A DNA stretch of 10,861 nucleotides from contig JALLAZ010000987.1 in NCBI GenBank assembly GCA_036939755.1, positions 1 to 10,861 of the forward strand. The letters are read 5' to 3'. Shown piece by piece: positions 1 through 7,855 of this stretch. The DNA is from Stephanodiscus triporus. Lineage: Eukaryota > Bacillariophyta > Thalassiosirophyceae > Thalassiosirales > Thalassiosiraceae. The position numbers were made by a program, and so were the translations under genes. Each line of letters opens with the position of its first letter. Positions within the stretch are counted from its first letter, which is position 1. The notes under the pieces are model-generated. The model had not been told where the DNA came from. It did not search any database and saw only the letters and a list, made by a program, of their open reading frames with translations.

Positions 1-1744
1 GCTCTGTGCCAGTTTTACCTCCATCTCTGCTGTGCACCTGTTGATGGGGATCAATCCACTTCTCCTGCTCATTGTGTACCATCTGCGTCATTTCTTCATT
101 GTGCCGCGTAGCCCTCACTTCAAACTGTTGCTCCTGCCCATTCAATTGATTCGGCTTCATCCGCTGTATGCACCGGATCTGTTTTCGCAACTCTATATTT
201 GGAGGCTGCTGGTGCTGCCACTGCCAAGACTGCCCCAGCTGCAAAGGCTGTTCATGCGGAATCCTCCAGTATTCATCCAATTGTGGGGGATTCTCTGTCG
301 ATGGAGTATGTTGCTCCATCCTTCTATCCCGAGAGAAACAGTCGATGGACGATGACTCACCTTCTATAGACGCACTTAGATCAAGTACATCATCCAAATC
401 AGGAGGAAGAGTGATGCTTGATGAACAGTTTACCTCTCGATAGCAATCATCCATACATGATGATAGCACTTGCCGGGAAATCCCTGCCCTCTTTGCTCTT
501 GAGACAGCAGCTTGTAAGAGGATCTTAACTTCATCCCCACTATTGAGATGTGCTCGTAGATCTTGTTCAGTTGGTGGATTAATGTCAGAAAAATGCCCTC
601 CCTTGAACAATCGCTTCTGCACCAATATGTATGTCTTAGATCGTCCTTTTGCCTGATTATCAAACGAAACTTCAATCTCATAATGATCAGCATGTGCATG
701 CTGTTTGCCCCCTGCCTTGGTTCTCACAGACATTCCAAATACCTTTTCCTCAAGATATTGAAATTTTTTCTTTACATCTACACAGGCAGAGTTTGCAAGT
801 TTGACTAAGCCATGATTCGACACCCTTCTTTTTGTATCAGCCTTATCACTGATAGCGTCACTGATGGTATACGGCGGATCATGAGTTGCTCCATGCACAA
901 CAATTGCCATGGGAAGCGTTTCTTTGAGAAATTCACTGTTCTCGGTGTTGAGACTGTGAATGTTTCTCCAATTGATCTGGAGACAACTTAAGACACTTCC
1001 CTTCCAATTACAGATAAGGTCTTCAACATCAGCAGTGCTGGTTATTGGCTGACCTCTGCTAGTGTGTCCGCTTTGATTGAACGCTTCGACAATGGCTGCT
1101 TCGAATGAAGCTTTCCCGATTCTGACCACATCTTGGCGGATTGAGCATAACCTTTGAAGGAAATCATGCATATTTTCCTCTGTAACAGCAGGAAAGCTAG
1201 TATGGTTCATGCCAGGAAGGATATGAGAATAATAGGACCAGTATTTTGTTGCATGTGCAACAGTGAGACCCCCCTTTTTGTACGGAACGAGCCCGCCATC
1301 CAATATAACAACGCCTTCCCTGTTTGTCTCAACACTGATCTTGCATGGTGTGGCACTTGCCACCATACCAAGTCCGTCTGTGGTTGTTACGATCTTATTT
1401 TGCGCAGCAATGGACGGATGATTTGGGTCTGTTGTGTATTCCGGGTCACGCTCTCTGTTGGGTGAATGCGAGGCATTGGAACTAGTTCCTATTCCTTTGT
1501 TGAGAGAGTTTGTGTCTTCCCCTTCATGGAAACCCATGAGATTGTTCGAAGTTGTGGAAGATTCGCCCGTCTTTTCAGCCTCACGAAGAGGTGACCTATG
1601 AGCGAGCACGTGGCCCGCTTGAGCACACTCCTCACCTGTGGTCTCTCGTGTCTGTGACCGGACACCATGGTTAACATAGTTGTTTCCGTGAGTATTATTA
1701 ATGTTAAAAACCACGGGTTGTGGATTATTTGGTGGAGACATCAT
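1..1744 (-). CDS. Unrecognised protein, N-terminal 581 codons, runs off left edge
   Basis: One continuous minus-strand reading frame runs from an ATG pair at 1744/1741 to the window edge without a stop: 581 codons plus one base. An in-frame TAA lies a few codons upstream of the first ATG, so 1744 is the first possible start. I do not recognise a family. The first ~125 residues are polar (rich in Asn, Thr, Ser, His) and look disordered. A more ordered block follows (VVILDGGLVPY, KYWSYYSHILPGMNH, EENMHDFLQRL, ICNWKGSVLSCLQINW, KETLPMAIVVHGATHDPPYT), then a lysine-rich stretch (VKKKFQYLEEKVFG) and a segment reading RSKTYILVQKRLFKGGHF. From about residue 495 it becomes Gln-rich (QPLQLGQSWQWQHQQPP, GQEQQFEV). 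There is no signal peptide or clear membrane segment. The short frames read on either strand inside this span are shadows. A 28-bp shared motif lies 64 bp upstream of the start. The C terminus is outside the window. Confidence 0.85.
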   Translation of the reverse strand, partial: MMSPPNNPQPVVFNINNTHGNNYVNHGVRSQTRETTGEECAQAGHVLAHRSPLREAEKTGESSTTSNNLMGFHEGEDTNSLNKGIGTSSNASHSPNRERDPEYTTDPNHPSIAAQNKIVTTTDGLGMVASATPCKISVETNREGVVILDGGLVPYKKGGLTVAHATKYWSYYSHILPGMNHTSFPAVTEENMHDFLQRLCSIRQDVVRIGKASFEAAIVEAFNQSGHTSRGQPITSTADVEDLICNWKGSVLSCLQINWRNIHSLNTENSEFLKETLPMAIVVHGATHDPPYTISDAISDKADTKRRVSNHGLVKLANSACVDVKKKFQYLEEKVFGMSVRTKAGGKQHAHADHYEIEVSFDNQAKGRSKTYILVQKRLFKGGHFSDINPPTEQDLRAHLNSGDEVKILLQAAVSRAKRAGISRQVLSSCMDDCYREVNCSSSITLPPDLDDVLDLSASIEGESSSIDCFSRDRRMEQHTPSTENPPQLDEYWRIPHEQPLQLGQSWQWQHQQPPNIELRKQIRCIQRMKPNQLNGQEQQFEVRATRHNEEMTQMVHNEQEKWIDPHQQVHSRDGGKTGTE

Positions 1745-2185
1745 TTCGGGAAGAATAATTATTTATGATGTGGCTGTTCATGGAAAAAAAGATATCAAAC
1801 AATTGCGCGGCTGAAACTTTGACACGTGTGGCCACGGGTACCTAAAGTAGGATCTAGTACTTTAAAAAGATACATAACAAAGTGAAAATCAACAGATAAA
1901 CATGTGATGGCACCGTGCACTTCCATTCTCCAAAGAAACTGGCGCGATTTGGTTATCATATATTTAAACACCCACCACCCACCACTCTAAATGACCCATT
2001 AATGACCGATTTCGACGGACATTTCCTTTTAGAACCACTTCCCATACTTTGTTCGCCTTTATCATTGTCCCTTTAGATTCCCGGGGTTGGATTTTGCGGG
2101 AAACATGACTCTACGCTACGTAATAGGTAAAATAGAAATAAAAATAATGCATGCTTTTCTTTTCATCGCGAGGCTGACACTATTG
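1745..2185. other. Intergenic region upstream of the left-edge gene
   Basis: This AT-rich stretch lies between the start of the left-edge minus-strand gene and the left inverted-repeat arm. It holds one 28-bp shared motif (1809-1836), a TATA-like run within about 1955-1970 (TTTAAATATATG on the minus strand) and a CCACC-rich patch near 1971-1986. I see no coding frame of credible composition and no RNA gene. Confidence 0.6.
1809..1836 (-). promoter_or_regulatory. Shared 28-bp motif, copy A
   Basis: Read on the minus strand this is CGTGGCCACA, then CGTGTC, then AAAGTTTCAGCC. It matches the other three copies with identical spacing. It lies 64 bp upstream of the ATG at 1744 and in the orientation of that gene. 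An overlapping CACGTG core (ACACGTGT) sits inside it. A promoter role is inferred from position only. Confidence 0.55.
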
Positions 2186-2339
2186 TACCATAATGTTTTA
2201 GTAATTTACATGGTTGGGCTGAAATTTCGGTACATGTGGCCACGTGTTTTGTATTAATTCCTACGAAATGTTTCATCTCCTACGACTTACAAATATTAAT
2301 ATAATATTTCATGACAAGACATCACATTCAAACAAAGGG
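2186..2339 (+). repeat. Left arm of long inverted repeat
   Basis: Two blocks match the right arm in reverse complement. Positions 2186-2261 match 6262-6337 at 72 of 76 bases. Positions 2280-2339 match 6173-6232 at about 53 of 60 bases. The short spacer between the blocks differs in sequence and length. The inner block overlaps the last codons and stop of the transposase-like gene. The outer block contains a copy of the 28-bp shared motif. Confidence 0.9.
2217..2244 (-). repeat. Shared 28-bp motif, copy B (inside left arm)
   Basis: On the minus strand it reads CGTGGCCACA, TGTACC, GAAATTTCAGCC. It lies just downstream of the transposase-like gene and 472 bp upstream of the left-edge gene's ATG. 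It could be a distal copy serving that gene, or simply part of the transposon end. Confidence 0.6.
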
Positions 2340-5300
2340 AAATGAACTGAGACGGGTCCCTTACTGCTATCAGGATCATTGTTATCACACAAAAGAACGT
2401 CCCAATCAGAATACACGAGAGTAAACTGTCTTTGGAATGGAAAACCCATCTTTGAATAGGGTAACATGAGTGCATAATCCAATAAATTCAAGCTTGTTTT
2501 TCTAACCGATGAAGCCTCATTAGTACATTCAAACCTACAGAACTGCATTCCTGTCTCATGAGTGTACATTTGTGATGTGTGATAGCGAAATGATAGGAAA
2601 GTGACTTCATGTTCATCTCCTCTTTGTTCTGGTTCTCCTCTGGTGAATGCAACATGGACTGCATTGCAATCACCATCTAGGCGAAAGCAGGACAAAGGTT
2701 TTCCTGATTTAAATCTATCCTCTACTTCCGATTTATTTTGAAAAACTTGATAATCTTTATACCGATCAGGCCGAGTAGACACAGACACATATTCCCTATT
2801 CAGAAATTCCATGCCTGTAAGCTTATGAAGTAGCCTAATCTTTCCTTCACGGTACAGTTGGCATTTTCTCATAGCCCATAGGATCGATTTTGGATCCTGT
2901 ATAGAATTTTCGTCTCTAGCCTCCCTGCAGGTGTTCAGGATTAGCTGAAATATCGTTTCATACAAGTGCAGCCACCTAAAATTTGCACTTACCAGATTAA
3001 GGTCAGTGGACCCAAGTACTCTTGTTGGTCCTCAATGCTAGCCAGGAAACTAAGCCATGCTCCTTTATTCCATACTAAGTCATCGTTCTTAATAGCTATT
3101 CCTTGGTCAGTATTTTGAATCACGCTGCTCGTTGCAGTCAGCTCAACATCCCTTCCAAGCAACATTTTAAATAGTCGTTCCTGCAGTTCTACTTTTTTCC
3201 CATTAGTTGCAGCACCCATATCTTTGAGTCTTTGCCTAAGGTGATTCATCGGTATCTTCCCAAGTCTGGCTCTGTTGGTCTGCATGCCACTGGCTTTTTG
3301 AATATCTAATCTATCAAGCAACTCAAGTATGTCTTCCCTGGTAATGCTTTGCATAAGGTCATTGGTCTTCCCATTACTCTTGTTCGACTTCTGGTTGATA
3401 TTTTTATTTGTGTCCTTCTCAGAATCTGAAAAATTACCAAAATTTAGGTGTGCATAGTGAGCCGTTGACATTAACAGTCTCATGTGGTCCCGTGCATTAT
3501 ACTCAGAATTCTGTTTCTTTGACATCAACAAAGATACAAGGGCATGGTAAGCATTGATCATACGCTTCATGTCTGCGACGTGCATGCTTAGCTCTGAATT
3601 AATTTTTGCATTCAGGAAATACATTCCATACAAATAGGAAGACAGACGGACAAAGCCCATTTTATTCTCTCCAATCCATGATGCCTTTGGAAGACTTTTC
3701 ACCTTGCACCATTCCAACTTGAAAGATTCGATGTGTGATATAATTTTATTGGCAAAAGATACAAACTCGTTAAACTTCTTCCACTTCGAGAGAATCTGGT
3801 GATGAAAATCCATAACATGTGCCGTCATGTTATGTGCAATCGCATGCATAGGCGCCATGGGACATCTGTGTCTCTTAAAGCAATCGTATTCTGGAAGCCA
3901 TACTAACGGCACTAAAGCCTCAACCCCCGATCTCGTTTGATTGGCTTTGTCTGTCTTTACCACTGCTTCGATATGCTCGATCCGCGAGTGTCTAACATTG
4001 CATGTGCGCAGATATTCTTCCATGTTTGCTTTCGACCAATAACTACATCTCCTTGCCTCATACGCAAACAAACAAACTGACACCATGAATTCCCCTGTGA
4101 GTAGCACTGGCCCAATGAATCGCATTCCAGGTCTACGGGTGCGTGGTGGCTTCAATGTCTCTCCTTCCAAAATTATTTCATCTGGTCCCAAAGGATAGTT
4201 CTCTGGGACAGGACAACTTGATTGAAATGGGTCGTTTGGATCAATATTCCATCGGAAACATTTGTTGCATGGGCGAGATTCTGAAATGTGATTCCGGGCA
4301 AGAATTTTGGATGTGATTTCTTTGTAACATTCCTTGCATGCTGGTAGTTTGTCGAAGTCAACACAGTACGCATAGTTGGCGCACTTTCCGAAATGGCCCT
4401 CCTTCCTTGTGTTAGTGACAAATTGTCTTTCTGGTCTATCAGACGAGTGGAATAGGAATCCGACCGACATACGTCGAATTTCATTTGCGACTCCGAAATA
4501 GGTGAGAAATCCCTTCATCAATTTTTTGACCTCTCTGTGGTAGTATTCAATGACAGGTGTGTGGTCCTCAGTACTTTTCCCCATTGCCAATACATGTGTG
4601 TATTTGCCAGTGTTCATTTCCTCCAGTGGAGGGCAAATGGTTGCGGTCATAATCCAGACACTGTTATCCTTTTGTTTAACAAAACATCGAAGGAACGAGT
4701 CACTCCAAAAGTACACCCAGCCAATACTTGTCTCACGAATAGACTCATCCGATAATCCATCCATTTTCATGGCATCAACTATGTCATTGACGAGGTCGGC
4801 CATTGCTTGGGTACCATTCAGTCCGTCTTTGTTGGGCTCCTTTGTTCGACCATCCCAGGCAAATCCAAACAAGCCATGGTGGCCAGCCATAATTCTAATC
4901 GTCTCTTGCAAACTGACACATGCATGATTGTTTATGTTAAATACCTCCGGAATAGGGAAATTCTTCATGATGGAGTGCGCGCCATTTGTGAAAAATCTCT
5001 TAACCTCTTTCATTTCACGTGGGAATTTTGTCATAACATTATCGTGATTTATGGACCCCAATCCGAACAGTTCAAATTTCTCATTGTCATATGTCACAAA
5101 GTCTTGTTTGTATTCACCGGGAAGTTTCATGATGATGTGATGGTACTTGAATATAACTCGTGCCTCCCTTTCGTCCACAAGTATATGCACGTTCTCACGA
5201 TTGCCAACGTTCGCCCTTCCCACCAAACCACGATAACCCCCTGTATTGTCACAATTATTTTTAGCCTTCTGGAAATACTTCTGATAAAAATACAGCTGGT

Positions 5301-6060
5301 TTTGACAGTGACACTTCCGAAGACTATTCTTTCTTACGAACTTATCATGTTCTTCCCGAGTGTCTAAGAACGAAAAATCGTCATATCTGTAATAATTATA
5401 AGCTTCCTCACATGCGGTGATAGCAAGCATGTCAGCGTTGTCAGCAACATCTTCGTCAGTATCCAACGGGGATACTTCCTCCATAGGTGGAGAATTCGGA
5501 TCCAGGTCACACATTATGTAATCGTGATAACACTCAAATATTTTGTTTTGTATATCATCCCATTCCGTCAGCTGGTTATCCATTTCATTCTGTATGAGGA
5601 GTGGATTGAACAGATTTTTGTCATCCATATAATCTTCCGCTGTTGATGGACTATCACCAGTATCATCTTCGTTAACATCACCCATGCCGTTGCAGTCAAC
5701 ACCGCACCCACCCGAATCTCCGAAGATATCGTGTTCGTCCACCAGGTCATGATCTTCATGAGAATAAACCTCTGCGTATTCTACACGTTGTCGTTTAACC
5801 TTTTGATGATCTTGTGTAGGGATCTCTTTGTCGCTTAACGTGTGTCTGTGTGCAACCTTAAAATGTTGTCTCATATAGGAGACCGGAGTCCGTCCAAATC
5901 TCACAAATGTTCTATTTCTGAGATCAACTTGTAATTCACAGTCGGCGCAGCGGAGGAATTCTGTTTTACATCCCCTGCAGCTTAAATGAACATACTTTGT
6001 ACCCTCTTGAGGGGCGTCGTAAATGGATGAAAGCTTGCAAACTTTACAGGTCAAATTCAT
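2309..6060 (-). CDS. Spliced transposase-like protein, 1227 aa, zinc finger plus SAP motif
   Basis: Exon 1 is 6060-2993 and exon 2 is 2924-2309, joined through a 68-nt intron; the junction keeps frame (LTLIW|EARDENS). The N terminus has Cys pairs (C5, C8, C28, C31) and a finger-like set (C38, C41, H66, H71). Residues ~95-230 are acidic and low in complexity. The central region has a beta-strand-like FWSD (D454), a segment ICPP...YTHVLAMGK, then HSSDRPERQ (D541), followed by Cys knuckles (ACKEC, PCNKC) and CPMAPMHAIAHNM (MH at 738-739). This order resembles the RNase-H fold of CACTA/KDZ-type cut-and-paste transposases, with D454 and D541 as candidate catalytic Asp. That assignment is inference by pattern and the third acidic residue is not identified. 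Residues ~936-968 form a SAP-like DNA-binding motif (MNHLRQRLKDMG...LQERLFKML). Exon 2 matches nothing I know. No internal stop or frameshift is seen. A domesticated host gene is the main alternative. Confidence 0.75.
2925..2992 (-). other. Intron of the transposase-like gene, 68 nt
   Basis: The minus strand reads GTAAGT at the donor and CCTGCAG at the acceptor, with a branch-point-like CTAAT about 20 nt before the end. It is a phase-2 intron: TG plus G rebuilds Trp. Without splicing, translation stops at TAA just after the donor. A nearer TTTCAG acceptor is out of frame. Confidence 0.8.
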
Positions 6061-6141
6061 TTTCTTCTTGTTTTACTTGATCATTGACACCAAATGTCCA
6101 CTAATTGATACATTTCATGGGTGTTAAAATCCAACACAAGC

Positions 6142-6156
6142 TACTGTACCATAGTG
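6142..6156 (-). repeat. CACTA-like terminal motif, right
   Basis: Read on the minus strand it is CACTATGGTACAGTA. It matches CACTATTGTACCATA at 2178-2192 in 12 of 15 bases. This is the polarity expected for terminal inverted repeats of a CACTA-type element about 3.98 kb long. The match is short and no flanking duplication supports it. Confidence 0.4.
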
Positions 6157-6172
6157 TAGCCACCCAACGCCA

Positions 6173-6337
6173 CCCTCTGTTTGAATGTGATGTCTTGGAA
6201 GGATGTATTATATTTATATTTGTAAGTCGTAGAAGATCTACCATAAATTTTTAATTGCGTGGGAATCAATACAAAACACGTGGCCACATGTACCAAAATT
6301 TCAGCCCCACCATGTAAATTACTAAAATATTATGGTA
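6173..6337 (-). repeat. Right arm of long inverted repeat, with vestigial 3' coding end
   Basis: This is the reverse-complement partner of 2186-2339. On the plus strand, 6173 onward still encodes PLFECDVL, the closing residues of the transposase-like protein, and then diverges without the stop. The arm is therefore a duplicated, inverted 3' end of that gene and not only a transposon terminus. Confidence 0.88.
6279..6306 (+). promoter_or_regulatory. Shared 28-bp motif, copy C
   Basis: Reads CGTGGCCACA, TGTACC, AAAATTTCAGCC on the plus strand, preceded by GGAATCAATACAAAACA. It lies 142 bp upstream of the ATG at 6449 and in that gene's orientation. The motif sits within the right inverted-repeat arm, so the downstream gene may use a promoter carried by the repeat. 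Confidence 0.55.
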
Positions 6338-6408
6338 TTGTAGCCGCCCAACGCCAACACAGGCCAACACACAATATCAAAAAATAACATTGTAAACCAT
6401 CCATTTAG

Positions 6409-6440
6409 GGTCTCCGCCACCATCGGTCTCCGCCACCATC
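6409..6440 (+). repeat. 16-bp tandem repeat, two perfect copies
   Basis: GGTCTCCGCCACCATC occurs twice in a row, ending 8 bp before the ATG at 6449. It is probably a 5'-UTR replication-slippage duplication. Confidence 0.85.
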
Positions 6441-6448
6441 GCCGCAGT

Positions 6449-7609
6449 ATGCATGAGAAAATGTTTCACTCCATTGAAGACAGTGCCGAAATTACAGTAA
6501 CAATCAAACTAATAACTTCGTGTAATGCAGAACACAAGGTGAAACAACTCAATAAGGAAACAAGTGACAAGATCGTCATCGAACAACAAACTTCGTGTAA
6601 TGCAGAACACAAGGAGAAACAAGTTAATAAGGAAACAAGTGACACAATCGTGATCGATAATCCTAATCCTAATACGCAATGCAGCAAAAAGTTTTGGAAA
6701 ATCACATTTACCTCCACATTACATGACAAGCTAGCTGCTCGTCAATCAGTCGTTGCAGGAGGGAGTGTCATCGGAGAGGCAGCGTACGCTGCAGTTGGAA
6801 TATTCCCTTACAGTGGAGGTCCCAAGGGTTTCGAGAGCAAGAATGTTGGTATTGTTCATATCAACGAAACATTTACATTGGATCGTTGCTGCGGAATTAT
6901 AGGCAGAGCAAATGGCTTCGGCATGTACGATCGCTTTTGCACAAAAAAAGGATGCTCTGTCAAAGCTCATCTCAAATCAAAATTCATCCCAGAGGGATCA
7001 CTTTTCTTTGCCCCTGGCGCCAATGATTCTGCATTCTGTTGTCATTTCGTAAGTGGCTTGAACGGACATAGAAATCGCAATCGAATGACATCGCAGAAGT
7101 GGATTGAAGCAATGGAACAAATGACTTCTAAAGTCTATGTTTTTGATTCTACTGAGCCTCGTTTGGTAGCGCACACGTCCAACCCACAGTTCTACAGACT
7201 TAATTGTCACAAAACAGATTGGAAAGCAATCATTAGTTCAATCATATTATTTCTGAAGGAAGAAAAACTTCATATCGACAAACGTGATGTAAAGCATACT
7301 CTCATTGTCACAAAAGACTGCTGGGAAACACAGGAAATTTCAAAAATGTTGGTATGGCTCAAGTTATGTTTTTATCATGCATCTTCAATGTGTCTTCGGG
7401 ATTTTGTTACCGTCTGTTCATATCATGATCTTTCACGCAAGCTGTCTGATTCGAAATATTATTACAATGCTATCATTATAAGTGATGTCTCCACCTTGTG
7501 GACCACTATCAAAAAGGATGTGCATCTAGGTTTCAAAGACAACTATAATTTGTTGTGTCTGTTGCTGAAATCTCCTGGAATTGATGTACTTGAGGAGTTG
7601 TTTGTATGA
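6449..7609 (+). CDS. Unrecognised protein, 386 aa, with 25-residue tandem duplication
   Basis: A single open frame starts at ATG 6449, just after a 16-bp tandem repeat, and ends at TGA 7609. I recognise no family. Residues 23-47 and 48-72 are a tandem duplication (TSCNAEHK.KQ.NKETSD.IVI), polar and probably helical. The rest looks like a folded domain: GGSVIGEAAYAAVGIFPYSGG, then a Cys-containing patch (DRCCGIIGRANGFGMYDRFC, KKGC), FFAPGANDSAFCCHF, an Ile-rich helix (AIISSIILFLKEEKL), and C-terminal strands (HTLIVTKDCW, YYNAIIISDVSTLW). The alternation of hydrophobic strands and helices in the last 150 residues suggests an alpha/beta fold. There is no signal peptide. Nothing indicates an intron. 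It could be a host gene or a second gene associated with the neighbouring mobile element, whose repeat arm overlaps its upstream region. No function is assigned. Confidence 0.7.
   Translation: MHEKMFHSIEDSAEITVTIKLITSCNAEHKVKQLNKETSDKIVIEQQTSCNAEHKEKQVNKETSDTIVIDNPNPNTQCSKKFWKITFTSTLHDKLAARQSVVAGGSVIGEAAYAAVGIFPYSGGPKGFESKNVGIVHINETFTLDRCCGIIGRANGFGMYDRFCTKKGCSVKAHLKSKFIPEGSLFFAPGANDSAFCCHFVSGLNGHRNRNRMTSQKWIEAMEQMTSKVYVFDSTEPRLVAHTSNPQFYRLNCHKTDWKAIISSIILFLKEEKLHIDKRDVKHTLIVTKDCWETQEISKMLVWLKLCFYHASSMCLRDFVTVCSYHDLSRKLSDSKYYYNAIIISDVSTLWTTIKKDVHLGFKDNYNLLCLLLKSPGIDVLEELFV
6515..6664 (+). repeat. 75-bp in-frame tandem duplication
   Basis: Units 6515-6589 and 6590-6664 match at 64 of 75 bases. 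The period is a multiple of three, so the duplication adds 25 residues without changing frame. Most differences cluster in the last 15 bases. Confidence 0.9.
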
Positions 7610-7855
7610 ATACTTCCTACGGTAGATATTTGTGAAATAGTAAGTGTAACCCACCTGTAAGTAGTTAGTGTTTGTATTGATACTTACATCTATGTAGGAA
7701 TCGTTACAAAGTCACGTGACCACACTGTCTAAAATTTCAGCCCAAACATAGACGCTACACACTACCACCAAAAACTGCCCCAACGCACTGCACACCACAT
7801 TGTGGTGATTTACGAACAGTCCGCCGCCCAGGTCGACTTCGTCAACCATCAAGCA
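7610..7855 (+). other. Intergenic region before the Skp1-like gene
   Basis: This gap holds a shared 28-bp motif (7715-7742) and a CCCCAACGC element (7778-7786). About 45 bp around the motif (GTAGGAATCGTTACAAAG through TTTCAGCCC) are alignable with the right inverted-repeat arm, so the upstream regions of two genes share ancestry or function. No other feature is seen. Confidence 0.6.
7715..7742 (+). promoter_or_regulatory. Shared 28-bp motif, copy D
   Basis: Reads CGTGACCACA, CTGTCT, AAAATTTCAGCC. It lies 113 bp upstream of the Skp1-like ATG and in the same orientation. It is embedded in CACGTGAC, an E-box/G-box-like core. It is the most diverged copy, but spacing is unchanged. Confidence 0.55.

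Larger units (their letters stand above)
2178..6337 (-). mobile_element. Candidate DNA transposon or decayed copy, bounded by inverted repeats
   Basis: A 1227-residue transposase-like gene (2309-6060) is enclosed by a long imperfect inverted repeat (left arm 2186-2339, right arm 6173-6337). A second possible set of ends exists: CACTATTGTACCATA at 2178-2192 and its imperfect inverted match at 6142-6156 (12 of 15 bases), which resembles CACTA-type termini. The two sets cannot both be the true right end. The outer arm may be the remnant of a second, inverted and internally deleted copy, because it still carries the last codons of the transposase gene. No target-site duplication is visible: the three bases flanking the CACTA-like ends are TGA and TAG. 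The boundaries are therefore approximate. Confidence 0.5.
6155..6359 (+). repeat. Direct repeat GTAGCCRCCCAACGCCA flanking the right arm
   Basis: Copies at about 6156-6172 and 6340-6356 share GTAGCC, one A/G difference, then CCCAACGCCA. They bracket the right inverted-repeat arm almost exactly. A related CCCCAACGC occurs at 7778-7786, about 36 bp after motif copy D. The same element follows copy C by about 40 bp, so it may be a downstream promoter element rather than an insertion footprint. Confidence 0.6.
6061..6448. other. Intergenic region with divergent promoters and right repeat arm
   Basis: This gap separates two divergently transcribed genes, so it should hold both promoters. It contains a CACTA-like end (6142-6156), the right inverted-repeat arm (6173-6337), a shared 28-bp motif (6279-6306), two copies of GTAGCCRCCCAACGCCA, and a 16-bp tandem repeat just before the downstream ATG. 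No independent gene is seen here. Confidence 0.7.

Noticed and set aside
32..443. Plus-strand open frames of 107 and 91 codons near the left edge
   Set aside because: They overlap each other and are antisense to the 581-codon minus-strand frame, which has coherent protein composition; they are shadows.
430..699. Minus-strand frame starting MHMLIIMRL
   Set aside because: It is in a different frame from the longer minus-strand gene that passes through the same bases without a stop.
1568..1576. TTTTCAGCC inside the left-edge gene as another motif copy
   Set aside because: Only the 3' half of the motif is present, it lies in coding sequence, and no CGTGRCCACA is found at the required distance.
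2925..2992. Separate gene beginning at MYETIF for the 218-codon frame
   Set aside because: The ATG lies inside a well-formed GT-AG intron that joins the frame to the upstream long exon exactly in phase.
4537..5367. Plus-strand frames up to 186 codons
   Set aside because: Antisense to the long transposase-like exon, overlapping one another, with no recognisable content.
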